A stretch of 64,000 nucleotides of DNA from Hwangdonia lutea (lineage in GTDB: Bacteria; Bacteroidota; Bacteroidia; Flavobacteriales; Flavobacteriaceae): the NCBI RefSeq assembly GCF_032814565.1, contig NZ_CP136521.1, forward strand, positions 3,568,501 to 3,632,500, given 5' to 3'. Positions 18,549-26,458 of this stretch are shown in pieces. A program made the position numbers and the translations under genes. The notes under the pieces are model-generated. The model did not search any database. It had not been told where the DNA came from and saw nothing but the letters and a program-made list of their open reading frames with translations. Positions within the stretch are counted from its first letter, which is position 1. The number at the start of each line of letters is the position of its first letter.

Positions 18549-19980
18549 ATGACCTATCTACGCCATCATCATAAAATAACATCATCAATAAAATCACTAT
18601 AGCGTAGGCAACAAACCTAACCACTTTAGATTTGAATTTAAAGGGTGAACGCTCATCTTTTCTCATCCTATATTCATATACTAAAAAAACCGCTATTAAA
18701 ATATAGTAGTCTATCATTCTGTAACCCATGGGGTGATGGTACGCTTCATAACTAAAATCAGAGAATATTCTTCTTATAAAGGCAAAAGCATCGGTGATAG
18801 ATTCTGATCTAAAAAATATTCTTGAGAACGTTACAATTCCAAAGGTTAAAATTACTTGACCAATTTCTTTCAGCGAAGGAAAAAAGGAGTTTTCTCCAAC
18901 TACACTGTTTTTATAAATGGTATTTCTGCCCAACAAGAAAACAGGAATAAATGCCAATGCGTGAAATGCACCCCAAAAAATAAAGGTCCAATTTGCACCA
19001 TGCCAAAAGCCACTAACCAGAAAAATAATTATGATATTTCTAACCGATTTAAGCTTACTAACACGCGATCCGCCTAAAGGTATATAAACATAATGCCTAA
19101 ACCACGTAGAGAGTGAAACGTGCCACCGCTGCCAATATTCTGCAACATTTCTTGAGAAATTAGGGAATTTAAAATTAGACATCAATTCTATTCCAAAAAG
19201 TTTAGCGGTACCTATTGCAATATCAGAATAACCACTAAAATCGCCATAAACTTGAAAACTAAAAAGTGTAACACCCAAAATAAGCGTTGATGCCGGATAA
19301 TCATGGTAATTGGCAAAAATATCGTCAACCATTGGCCCAAGTGAATCTGCTATTACAACTTTTTTAAACAGCCCCCACAATATCAATTTGAGACCACTAA
19401 CAGATTGGTGGTAACTAAAAGTTCTTTTATGGGTAATTTGCGATAATAAGTTTGAGGCGCGCTCGATGGGTCCTGCCACTAATTGTGGAAAAAAACTAAC
19501 AAAGGCAGCAAATGACAAAAAATCTCTTGTAGGCTTTAGTTTTTCATAATAAATGTCGAACGAATACGACATGGTTTGGAAGGTGTAAAATGATATCCCT
19601 ATGGGTAAGATGACACGTAATGTCCAAGTACTTTGCATGTTATACCCAAACATTGCGAACATATCAACCCATGAATCTACAAAAAAATTGAAGTATTTAA
19701 AAAAGCCTAAAAGCCCAACATTGAAAATAACCGTTACCCATAACCATGCTTTTCGAATAGATTTTTTTTCATTGTTATGAATTTTTAACCCAACAAAATA
19801 ATCCACTATTGTACTGAGTAATATTAATGAAAGAAATCTCCAATCCCACCAGCCATAAAATAAATAGCTGGCAAAAAGCAATAGCCAATTTTGTGATTTT
19901 AAACTTTTTTTGAAAATTATCCAATAGAGGAAAAAAACTATTGGTAAAAAAATAAAGAATTCTAAAGAATTAAATACCAT
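18529..19980 (-). CDS. MBOAT-family O-acyltransferase (AlgI-like)
   Basis: This 483-residue integral membrane protein matches the AlgI/DltB group of membrane-bound O-acyltransferases. It has about ten hydrophobic segments, a conserved FPQLVAGPIERA motif, WQRWHVSLSTWFRHYVYIPLGG in the middle and SGFWHGANWTFIFWG with the invariant active-site histidine (about residue 327). Such proteins pass acetyl groups from the cytoplasm to an exported acceptor. The gene converges on the HTTM-like gene with overlapping 3' ends. Its function is probably linked to the SGNH hydrolase and the glycan island. Confidence 0.93.
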   Translation of the reverse strand: MVFNSLEFFIFLPIVFFLYWIIFKKSLKSQNWLLLFASYLFYGWWDWRFLSLILLSTIVDYFVGLKIHNNEKKSIRKAWLWVTVIFNVGLLGFFKYFNFFVDSWVDMFAMFGYNMQSTWTLRVILPIGISFYTFQTMSYSFDIYYEKLKPTRDFLSFAAFVSFFPQLVAGPIERASNLLSQITHKRTFSYHQSVSGLKLILWGLFKKVVIADSLGPMVDDIFANYHDYPASTLILGVTLFSFQVYGDFSGYSDIAIGTAKLFGIELMSNFKFPNFSRNVAEYWQRWHVSLSTWFRHYVYIPLGGSRVSKLKSVRNIIIIFLVSGFWHGANWTFIFWGAFHALAFIPVFLLGRNTIYKNSVVGENSFFPSLKEIGQVILTFGIVTFSRIFFRSESITDAFAFIRRIFSDFSYEAYHHPMGYRMIDYYILIAVFLVYEYRMRKDERSPFKFKSKVVRFVAYAIVILLMMLFYDDGVDRSFIYFQF

Positions 19981-20144
19981 ATGGGCGAGTCAAATTGGTT
20001 GGTAAAATTCGAAAAATCAAAAGACTGTTATAAAAATGACGAAACTTACATACTAAATCAAAAAATTTCTTTGAAATGCCTAAATAGCTATACAAGTAAC
20101 ATTAATAGGATTATTCTAAGTTCAGAAATCAAATATTAGACATT

Positions 20145-20171
20145 AAAAAAGCCCATTTTAAAGGGCTTTTT
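20145..20171. terminator. Bidirectional intrinsic terminator after the Lrp gene
   Basis: A hairpin with AAAAAAGCCC on the left and GGGCTTTTT on the right encloses an 8-base loop. It has A-rich and T-rich flanks on the two sides, so it can work in both directions. It lies just downstream of the Lrp/AsnC gene stop on the minus strand. Confidence 0.8.
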
Positions 20172-20196
20172 CTATATCTATTTTTTTAAAAGTAAA

Positions 20197-20676
20197 CTAC
20201 AGCTCATTAAAAATAGAGTGCATCAAACGCTTTTTGTCGTTTAGGCTTTCTTCAAGCGATATCATGGTTTCTGTTCTGTAAACCCCTTCAATATCGTCTA
20301 GCATAAAAATAACTTCTTTAGCGTGCTCTGTGCTTCTAGCTCTAATTTTACAAAATATATTAAATTTTCCAGTAGTAATATGTGCTACCGTTACAAAAGG
20401 AATGTTATTGATACGTTCCAACACAAATTTTGTTTGAGAGGTGTTATTCAAAAATACGCCAACATAGGCGATAAAAGAATATCCTAGTTTTTTATAATCT
20501 AAGGTTAAGGATGAACCTCGAATGATACCGGATTCTTCCATTTTTTTAACACGTACATGCACTGTACCTGCAGAGATTAATAGTTTTTTTGCAATGTCTG
20601 TAAACGGAATTCTTGTATTATCGATTAACATATCAAGAATTTGGTGGTCGATTTCGTCTAATTTAATTTTCCCCAT
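20197..20676 (-). CDS. Lrp/AsnC-family transcriptional regulator
   Basis: This 159-residue protein has the standard Lrp/AsnC arrangement. The N-terminal winged helix-turn-helix includes LDEIDHQILDMLIDN and RIPFTDIAKKL, and the C-terminal RAM ligand-binding domain contains YVGVFLNN and TGKFNIFCKIRA. Members respond to amino acids or small ligands and bind DNA as dimers or octamers. The gene stands alone, with a terminator behind it and a -7 box 24 bases before the start. The adjacent M14 peptidase gene is in the same orientation upstream and could be a target, but this is inference. Confidence 0.93.
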   Translation of the reverse strand: MGKIKLDEIDHQILDMLIDNTRIPFTDIAKKLLISAGTVHVRVKKMEESGIIRGSSLTLDYKKLGYSFIAYVGVFLNNTSQTKFVLERINNIPFVTVAHITTGKFNIFCKIRARSTEHAKEVIFMLDDIEGVYRTETMISLEESLNDKKRLMHSIFNEL

Positions 20677-20700
20677 AATTAATTATTCTTAAATAAAAAG

Positions 20701-20708
20701 CAAAATTA
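20701..20708 (-). promoter_or_regulatory. -7 box of the Lrp gene
   Basis: The minus strand reads TAATTTTG here, a match to the Bacteroidetes -7 consensus TAnnTTTG, 24 bases upstream of the start codon. The wider region begins and ends with GCAAAA and TTTTGC, an imperfect inverted repeat that could serve autoregulation. Confidence 0.55.
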
Positions 20709-20752
20709 ATACATTTTCATCAAAAAACACATATCATTTTTGCTTTATATTG

Positions 20753-21895
20753 TCAAAATAAAGCAATTTTGCTATTATCTATCATTACGAAATCGTTTTC
20801 GTTACCAACTTTTACGCCCTCACCTTGCAAATCCAATACAACCAAATTATTGGCATCAAACTCTTTATGTCCATAAAAGCCCGTTAATTTTTCAATTTTT
20901 TCAATTTTTGGTATAAACTCAATTTTACCGTCAATTAATTTTTCGTGATACATAATTGCAATATCCTCTACTCTATTGTCACTTGTTTTGGCATTTCGGA
21001 TAATAACATCAAAAAAACATTTTTCGTTTTCAGGAATATCAAAATAAGGTTTATATAAGCTGCCATCAACCTTATTATTGGCAATATACTCCAGCGATTT
21101 CAACATAGTCATATAAATATACTCACGGGTTATTTCCCGAGCATAATCACCCTTAAAATGTCCAGCTTCAAACAAAATAGTGGGTACATTTTCACTCTGA
21201 AATGTATCGCCTACACAGTTCAAATTAAAGGCATCATCGTAAACCCCAACTTGATTGGGTATAATGTTTTGAAGCACTTTGTTCATAACGCCAATTACCT
21301 CCATGGCAATCTTTCGGTTTGCCGTTATGGTACAATTTTTATCCTGTGCCGGCGCTAAAAAAGAAACCGTAGCCGATTTATTTGTTTTTCCAGCGCTAAA
21401 AATGGTACGTTGTCCATGTAGATTATAACAAAAGTGTGGCTTAAAATGATTAAAAACACCTCTTAAAACCTTACTTTCTGGTTGCGACAAGTCTTGGGCA
21501 TCTCTATTCAAGTCTACCGCATTTGCATTCACCCGAGTGTAGGCTTCAGCGCCATCTGGATTTAAAATGGGAATGATGTATAAAGTACATGCTTTTAAAA
21601 TAGAATTAAGAGCCGTGTTTTTATCTAAAAGCGTATTTAAAAGGTCGAATAATGCTTTAGTTGTGGTCGACTCGTTTCCGTGCATTTGCGACCACATTAA
21701 TATTCTTTTTTCGCCTTTGCCGATTTTTAATGCATAAATAGGTTTTCCTAAAACCGATTTTCCAAGGGTATGTACATCTATTTTTTTTTCTAAGTCATTT
21801 AATAAAGGTTCAATTTTAAGATTGGTAATATAACGATGGTGGAGACTACTTTCTTTGTGCGTTAAAAACAGTGATTTAAGATATGCTACGTTCAT
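20753..21895 (-). CDS. M14-family zinc carboxypeptidase-like protein
   Basis: This 380-residue protein has the M14 metallopeptidase pattern. The first zinc ligands are in WSQMHGNEST (His72 and Glu75), the third in CYNLHGQRT (His160), and NPDGAEAYTRVNANAVDLNRD contains the substrate-binding arginine. No clear signal peptide is seen (the N-terminus is MNVAYLKSLFLTHKES), so it is likely cytoplasmic. Such proteins trim C-terminal residues from peptides or muropeptides. It is divergent from the XRE-type regulator, and the region between them contains repeated TTACAnnTGTAA-like sites. Confidence 0.88.
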   Translation of the reverse strand: MNVAYLKSLFLTHKESSLHHRYITNLKIEPLLNDLEKKIDVHTLGKSVLGKPIYALKIGKGEKRILMWSQMHGNESTTTKALFDLLNTLLDKNTALNSILKACTLYIIPILNPDGAEAYTRVNANAVDLNRDAQDLSQPESKVLRGVFNHFKPHFCYNLHGQRTIFSAGKTNKSATVSFLAPAQDKNCTITANRKIAMEVIGVMNKVLQNIIPNQVGVYDDAFNLNCVGDTFQSENVPTILFEAGHFKGDYAREITREYIYMTMLKSLEYIANNKVDGSLYKPYFDIPENEKCFFDVIIRNAKTSDNRVEDIAIMYHEKLIDGKIEFIPKIEKIEKLTGFYGHKEFDANNLVVLDLQGEGVKVGNENDFVMIDNSKIALF

Positions 21896-21910
21896 TGAAA
21901 TTATTTAATA

Positions 21911-21944
21911 TACAAATGTAAACATTTACTAATTTACATTTGTA
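21911..21944. promoter_or_regulatory. Inverted repeat overlapping a possible M14 gene promoter
   Basis: TACAAATGTAAA and its exact reverse complement TTTACATTTGTA are separated by 10 bases. On the minus strand the arm contains TACATTTG (21920 to 21913), a possible -7 box about 18 bases upstream of the M14 start. Each arm also contains the TTACAnnTGTAA core seen again at 22148, which suggests operator sites for the divergent XRE-type regulator. Confidence 0.6.
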
Positions 21945-22146
21945 AACACTAGTTTTTAATGTTTTTGTTTACATAGGTTAACTAAAACATAGTCTTAAAT
22001 GATTTAGAAGTCAATAATTTTATTAAACTTTTAATAATAATAACTTTATTATTTATTTTCAGTTTATTACACTTAATTATATAAACTATTAATTTAATAT
22101 AAAACGACTTATTTCATGATATAAACACGAATATTAAAATTATATT

Positions 22147-22160
22147 GTTACATTTGTAAC
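22147..22160. promoter_or_regulatory. Operator-like site overlapping the -7 box of the XRE gene
   Basis: GTTACATTTGTAAC has arms GTTACA and TGTAAC around TT and contains TACATTTG, a -7-like box 32 bases before the ATG at 22188. The 12-base core is identical to the one at 21935-21946. The arrangement suggests autoregulation by the XRE-type protein. Confidence 0.6.
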
Positions 22161-22187
22161 ACAATCTGTTCAAAATCCGTGTTTACA

Positions 22188-22559
22188 ATGATAAACAATG
22201 AAGCTTTTATAAAACGACTCCAAAAAGTAATAGATTATTACGGTGAATCGGCTTCCTCTTTCGCCGAAAAAATTGGTGTACAACGATCTAGCATTTCGCA
22301 CATTTTATCGGGCAGGAACAAACCAAGTTTAGACTTTGTTTTAAAAGTGCTTTCCTCCTTTCCGGAGGTTGAATTGTATTGGCTGCTTAATGGCAAAGGC
22401 GAATTTCCTTCAAATAAAGCTATAACCACCTCAAATACGAAACCTCAAGATTTAAAAATTGAAGAAACATTAAAGTCTGAAAATAAGACTGGTAAAAAAA
22501 TTGAGCGAATTGTTATTTTTTATGCGGACGGTAGTTTTGAAAACTTTAAAAACGAATAG
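22188..22559 (+). CDS. XRE-family helix-turn-helix regulator
   Basis: This protein of about 123 residues has an N-terminal HTH_3 (Cro/CI) domain containing ESASSFAEKIGVQRSSISHI and GRNKPSLDFVLKVL, followed by a linker and a C-terminal tail ending in IVIFYADGSFENFKNE. The same layout (HTH plus short tail) is common in flavobacterial regulators of unknown target. The ATG at 22188 is preferred over the GTG at 22179 because it starts directly at the conserved region. The upstream operator-like palindromes suggest that it regulates itself and the divergent M14 peptidase gene. Confidence 0.85.
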   Translation: MINNEAFIKRLQKVIDYYGESASSFAEKIGVQRSSISHILSGRNKPSLDFVLKVLSSFPEVELYWLLNGKGEFPSNKAITTSNTKPQDLKIEETLKSENKTGKKIERIVIFYADGSFENFKNE

Positions 22560-22600
22560 CAATTTTGCCTTAAAATGTCGCATATAAATACTTTGTTTAG

Positions 22601-22608
22601 TAGCTTTG
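22601..22608 (+). promoter_or_regulatory. -7 box of the small lipoprotein gene
   Basis: TAGCTTTG matches the Bacteroidetes -7 consensus TAnnTTTG and lies 17 bases before the ATG at 22625. No well-placed TTG element for the -33 region is apparent. Confidence 0.5.
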
Positions 22609-22624
22609 CCGAAAAAGATATGTT

Positions 22625-22993
22625 ATGCGTTTATTCTGTTTTGTATTGTTGTTTAGCTTAATGAGCTGTTACGAAACTTCAAGAGATTGTAAAGCCTATA
22701 AAACGGGGGAGTTTTACAGCGAAGTTACTATAAACGATGTGTTGTACACATCTACTTTTAAAAGAAGTGAAGATTTACAAATTGAAACGTACAATAAAAA
22801 AATAGATTCTTCTAAATTACGATGGATAAACGACTGCGAGGTTATTTTTAAAACCATAAACCCTAAAAACATGGCCGAACGAAAGGATGTGCACTTAAAA
22901 ATTTTAACTACAACCGATTCATCGTACACCTTTGAATATTCGTATGTTGGCGAAACAAAAAAACAAAAAGGTATCGCTTACAGAACAAAGTAA
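22625..22993 (+). CDS. Small lipoprotein of unknown function
   Basis: This 122-residue protein has a lipoprotein signal: a short hydrophobic stretch ending with the lipobox LMSC, so Cys15 is probably lipidated. The mature part is rich in charged and aromatic residues and contains RWINDCEVIFKTINPKNMAE, then ending VGETKKQKGIA. I recall homologues of this type in many Flavobacteriaceae, where database names are often unreliable. No enzymatic motif is seen. It converges with the gene at 22994, with adjacent stop codons. Confidence 0.75.
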   Translation: MRLFCFVLLFSLMSCYETSRDCKAYKTGEFYSEVTINDVLYTSTFKRSEDLQIETYNKKIDSSKLRWINDCEVIFKTINPKNMAERKDVHLKILTTTDSSYTFEYSYVGETKKQKGIAYRTK

Positions 22994-23497
22994 TTATCTA
23001 TCAAAAGAATATAAAAACGATTCCACCAAATTGAACTTTAGCTGCTTATCCGCCGTTATTTCATAAGTCAAAAATATTTCGCCCCAAAATTCACCATCAG
23101 AAAAATCGGCAATAATCCATTTATGGTTTAGCATCTTTACTGTATTAATCATCATTCTTCTGCCCTCACTTGCCGCATAAGGCACAATGGGGTGCTCGCC
23201 ACTGGTTTCGTTTAATTTGTAAAGTTCGTCTTTTATAAAGGGAATTAATTCATCTACATTATAGCCATCATTTTCAAAATAACTAATGGCATCTTCATTT
23301 CTATATAAATTAAAATGCGAGAGATTTAAAATATCGTCCTGTAAAACCGCTATGGAATCTTTATACTTTATGGATTTTGATTTATAGGTTTCCATTTTAT
23401 TGTTCATGTCTTCAAAAATACGTTTCGAGTTAACATACTGAAACAGTACCAACAATATTGAAAACACAAACAAATACATAAAAATTTTCTGCTTCAT
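22994..23497 (-). CDS. Single-pass membrane protein of unknown function
   Basis: This 167-residue protein has an N-terminal hydrophobic segment (about residues 3-22), then a charged region likely to form a coiled coil up to about residue 60, and a globular C-terminal part with KWIIADFSDGEFWGEIFLTY. I do not recognise a named family. It lies 12 bases downstream of the MBL hydrolase gene on the same strand, so they are probably cotranscribed. Confidence 0.7.
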   Translation of the reverse strand: MKQKIFMYLFVFSILLVLFQYVNSKRIFEDMNNKMETYKSKSIKYKDSIAVLQDDILNLSHFNLYRNEDAISYFENDGYNVDELIPFIKDELYKLNETSGEHPIVPYAASEGRRMMINTVKMLNHKWIIADFSDGEFWGEIFLTYEITADKQLKFNLVESFLYSFDR

Positions 23498-23509
23498 TCT
23501 ATACTTTTT

Positions 23510-24271
23510 TTAAAGGGTTATTTGTAAGCCATCATAGGCTAGAAAAACATTTTTTGGCAGCTTTTGTTGCACCTCGTCATGAAAACCCAACAAATGGCTT
23601 ATGTGTGTGAAATAGGTTTTTTCGGGTTTCACTTTTTCAACAAATTGCAAAGCTTCTTCTAAATTAAAATGAGAAATATGTGGTGTTATTCTTAGTGCAT
23701 TTACCACCAAAACCTTAAGGTTCTTCAGTTTTTCGATTTCTTTCTCTTCAACCGTTTTTACATCCGTTAAATAAGCAAAATCCTTGAACCTATAGCCAAA
23801 AACCTGAACAAAATAATGGTTCACGTTTATAGGTGTTACTTCAATTCCAGATAAATAGAACGGTTTATTTTCAATTCTATTTGCTATAACCGTTGGTGCA
23901 CCGGGATATTTGTTTTCGGTTTTAAAAATGTAATCGAAACGGTTTTTTATGGATGCAATAACACGTTGGTGGGCATAAATATTCATATCGCCATTCATAT
24001 AACACAGCGGTCGGATATCATCTAGCCCCGCAACATGATCGGCATGTTCGTGTGTAAATAAAATACCATCGATTTTTTCGCATTTACTGCGCAGCATTTG
24101 TTGCCTAAAATCCGGCCCGCAATCTATCACATAGGCAAAATTATCCCATTCTACTAAAGCCGACACCCTAAGCCGTTTATCTTTAGGGTTATCACTTAAG
24201 CAGACAGGGTGTTTGCTTCCAATAACCGGAATGCCTTGAGATGTACCTGTACCTAGAAATGTAATTTTCAA
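23510..24271 (-). CDS. PhnP-like metallo-beta-lactamase-fold hydrolase
   Basis: This 253-residue protein is a metallo-beta-lactamase-fold hydrolase resembling the PhnP branch. The opening MKITFLGTGTSQGIPVIG is typical, and the metal-binding motif THEHADH (His74, His76, Asp78, His79) is complete. TYFTHISHLLGFH near the C-terminus gives the later metal ligands. PhnP is a phosphodiesterase acting on cyclic ribose phosphates, and related proteins include tRNA-processing and lipoate/octanoate hydrolases. With no phn genes nearby, the substrate cannot be assigned. Confidence 0.85.
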   Translation of the reverse strand: MKITFLGTGTSQGIPVIGSKHPVCLSDNPKDKRLRVSALVEWDNFAYVIDCGPDFRQQMLRSKCEKIDGILFTHEHADHVAGLDDIRPLCYMNGDMNIYAHQRVIASIKNRFDYIFKTENKYPGAPTVIANRIENKPFYLSGIEVTPINVNHYFVQVFGYRFKDFAYLTDVKTVEEKEIEKLKNLKVLVVNALRITPHISHFNLEEALQFVEKVKPEKTYFTHISHLLGFHDEVQQKLPKNVFLAYDGLQITL

Positions 24272-24308
24272 AAATGCAATATTTAATCACAAAAATAAAC
24301 TTATTTTT

Positions 24309-24337
24309 TTGTAAGCTATAGTTATTTGATACCTTTG
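24309..24337 (+). promoter_or_regulatory. Promoter with -33 TTG and -7 TACCTTTG
   Basis: TTG at 24309 is followed after 18 bases by TACCTTTG at 24330. This is the best match in the window to the Bacteroidetes vegetative promoter and lies 30 bases before the start of the gene at 24368. Confidence 0.75.
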
Positions 24338-24367
24338 TAACTATTAGCAACAACTCAAAAAAAAACT

Positions 24368-25846
24368 ATGGAAATTACCATAAAAGGTGATAAGGAATTT
24401 GATGATATTCCGTCGTTAAAATCTAAAGCATTACGAATTAATTTAAACGAAAATATTTACGGCACCTTTGCTGAAATTGGCGCGGGCCAAGAAACTTGCC
24501 GTCATTTTTTTAGAGCTGGCGGCGCATCGGGTACGATTGCAAAAGCAATGTCGGCCTACGATAAAGATTTTAGTGATGCCATTTATGGAATAGAGGATGA
24601 TAGACGCTATGTAACCGAAGCTCGCTTACGCAAGATGCTTACCCATGAAATGAACCTTATGGAAAAGCGTATTACCAGGGAAAAACACCCCAACAAAATA
24701 TTTTTTACCTATGCCAATACTGTTGCTACCATAGATTTTTCAAAAAAATTCAAGGGCCACGGCTGGGTGGGAATTAAGTATCAAGTTGAAGCCGATGCCG
24801 ATTATAATGAGATTATATTGCATGTTCGTTTTAAAGAAACCGATGCACGATTACAACAGGAAACCCTTGGTGTTTTAGGCACAAATCTTATTTACGGTGC
24901 TTTTTATAAATACAACGAACCCAAAAAATTACTACGTTATTTATACGATCATTTAGATCAAGATCAATTGGAAATTGATACGATTAACTTTTCTGGCCCT
25001 GTTTTTAAGGATGTAGATAATAGATTGATGAGTTTGCAGTTGGTAAAGAATGGGATGACCGATGCCGTAATGTTTGGACCTGATGGCAACAACGTACTTC
25101 CGGCTAGAGTGCTTTACAAAAAAAACATACTGGCTTTACGAGGCAGTTTCAGGCCAGTGACCAAGGTTAACATGGCCATGTATGAGAAATCATACGATAT
25201 GTTTATTAAAGAAAATAAAGTTGATGAAAACAAAACAGAAGTTGTATTTGAAATCACTTTATCCAACTTGCGAGCAGAAGGCGAAATAGACGAACAGGAT
25301 TTTATGGACAGGGCCGATTTATTATGCTCGCTCGGACAATCGGTAATGATTTCCAATTTCCAAGAATATTATAAAGTGGTTGAGTATTTTTCAAGTTACA
25401 CCAAAGCAAGAATGGGGCTTGCCATGGGCGTTAATAATTTGATTGATATTTTTGACGAAAAGTACTACCGCCATTTAAGCGGTGGCATTCTTGAAGCTTT
25501 TGGCAAATTGTTCTTTAAGGATTTAAAGGTGTATTTATACCCTATGCTCGATCCGGAAACCGGTGAACTTATAAATAGTAAAAACTTAAAAGTTTATCCT
25601 CGAATGAAAGAGTTGTATAAATTCTTTAAATATAACGGAAAGGTTATTGACATTGAAGAATACGACGAAAGCATTATGAGTATTTTTTCCAGGGAAATTC
25701 TCCAAAAAATTGAAGCAGGAGAGCGAGGTTGGGAAGATATGCTACCTGAAGGTACAGCAGATTTAATTAAAGATTATAGGCTGTTTGGCTACACCCGTAA
25801 GCCATTAAAACCTATTCGCATAAAAAAAAGAGCGGTAAAAAAATAG
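24368..25846 (+). CDS. Conserved Bacteroidetes protein of unknown function (492 residues)
   Basis: The protein is long, soluble and strikingly acidic/basic mixed. Its start is MEITIKGDKEFDDIPSLKSK, followed by NIYGTFAEIGAGQETCRHFF and GGASGTIAKAMSAYD. I recognise it as a widely conserved protein of Flavobacteriia whose database labels (such as nicotinate-nucleotide adenylyltransferase) are not supported here: I see no adenylyltransferase signature such as the GSFDPIHxGH motif. The C-terminus is basic (KPIRIKKRAVKK). High conservation and a strong promoter argue for a core function. Function unknown. Confidence 0.75.
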   Translation: MEITIKGDKEFDDIPSLKSKALRINLNENIYGTFAEIGAGQETCRHFFRAGGASGTIAKAMSAYDKDFSDAIYGIEDDRRYVTEARLRKMLTHEMNLMEKRITREKHPNKIFFTYANTVATIDFSKKFKGHGWVGIKYQVEADADYNEIILHVRFKETDARLQQETLGVLGTNLIYGAFYKYNEPKKLLRYLYDHLDQDQLEIDTINFSGPVFKDVDNRLMSLQLVKNGMTDAVMFGPDGNNVLPARVLYKKNILALRGSFRPVTKVNMAMYEKSYDMFIKENKVDENKTEVVFEITLSNLRAEGEIDEQDFMDRADLLCSLGQSVMISNFQEYYKVVEYFSSYTKARMGLAMGVNNLIDIFDEKYYRHLSGGILEAFGKLFFKDLKVYLYPMLDPETGELINSKNLKVYPRMKELYKFFKYNGKVIDIEEYDESIMSIFSREILQKIEAGERGWEDMLPEGTADLIKDYRLFGYTRKPLKPIRIKKRAVKK

Positions 25847-25876
25847 TAGTTTAGTTTTTAGTAAACTATAAAAAAG

Positions 25877-25964
25877 GCTGTCTAAAAAGTCTAAATCCAC
25901 TCTAAATATCAGTCTCGAAGTTTCGGCATTGATATTGGATAGTTGCTTTTTAGACAGCTTTTTT
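25877..25964. repeat. Long hairpin between the conserved gene and bcp
   Basis: GCTGTCTAAAAAG (25877-25889) and its exact complement CTTTTTAGACAGC (25946-25958) flank 56 bases that contain a second pairing, ATATCA with TGATAT. A T run follows on the plus strand. It can act as a terminator for both convergent genes, but its long structured loop resembles a dispersed intergenic repeat. Confidence 0.65.
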
Positions 25965-25969
25965 GGTGC

Positions 25970-26422
25970 TTATTCTAATATTTGAGCGGCGTGGTCTTTA
26001 GTTTTTACTTTATCAATAACACGCTCAACAATGCCTTTTTCATTAACAATAAACGTTTTTCGGTGAATGCCATCAAACTCCCTGCCCATAAACTTTTTTG
26101 GTCCCCAAACACCAAAAGCGTTAATTACGGTTTTATCCTCATCGGCCAACAACGGAAACGGAAAATCGTATTTCTTTTTAAAGTTAGATTGTTTTCGTGC
26201 AGAATCAGCGCTTACGCCTAATAACTCATAACCTTTTTCTTTTAAAACCTCATAATTATCCCTCAAATTACACGCTTCTGCCGTACACCCTGGTGTGTTT
26301 GCCCGTGGGTAAAAAAACACGATGAGTTTTTTTCCTTTATAATCATTTAATGAAACGGTGTTTCCCTGTTCATCTTTAGCTGAAAAATTAGGCACAGCAT
26401 CACCTTGTTTTAATGTATTCAT
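25970..26422 (-). CDS. bcp: Bcp/PrxQ-type peroxiredoxin
   Basis: This 150-residue thiol peroxidase is of the Bcp (PrxQ) type. It detoxifies hydrogen peroxide and organic hydroperoxides in the cytoplasm, with electrons from thioredoxin. The active-site region FFYPRANTPGCTAEACNLRD carries the peroxidatic Cys46 and, five residues on, the resolving Cys51, as in atypical 2-Cys PrxQ enzymes. It is divergent from the endonuclease III gene, sharing a region of only 36 bases between the two start codons. Confidence 0.95.
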   Translation of the reverse strand: MNTLKQGDAVPNFSAKDEQGNTVSLNDYKGKKLIVFFYPRANTPGCTAEACNLRDNYEVLKEKGYELLGVSADSARKQSNFKKKYDFPFPLLADEDKTVINAFGVWGPKKFMGREFDGIHRKTFIVNEKGIVERVIDKVKTKDHAAQILE

Positions 26423-26435
26423 AATCTTAACTTTG
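26405..26435 (+). promoter_or_regulatory. Promoter of the endonuclease III gene, inside bcp
   Basis: TTG at 26405 and TAACTTTG at 26428 are 20 bases apart and fit the Bacteroidetes -33/-7 promoter. The -33 element lies within the first codons of the divergent bcp gene, and the ATG of nth follows 23 bases after the -7 box. Confidence 0.6.
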
Positions 26436-26444
26436 ATTTTTAAG

Positions 26445-26452
26445 CAAAAATA
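26445..26452 (-). promoter_or_regulatory. -7 box of bcp
   Basis: The minus strand reads TATTTTTG, a TAnnTTTG match, 22 bases before the bcp start. It sits between the -7 box and the start codon of the divergent nth gene, so the two promoters are interleaved and transcription of one may interfere with the other. Confidence 0.5.
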
Positions 26453-26458
26453 CGACTT

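Noticed and set aside
22179-22187. GTG start for the XRE regulator
   Set aside because: The ATG at 22188 begins just before the conserved region; the three additional codons have no support.
24368-25846. Nicotinate-nucleotide adenylyltransferase or TonB-dependent receptor label
   Set aside because: No nucleotidyltransferase (GxFxPxHxGH) motif, signal peptide, plug or barrel is visible, so I treat it as unknown.
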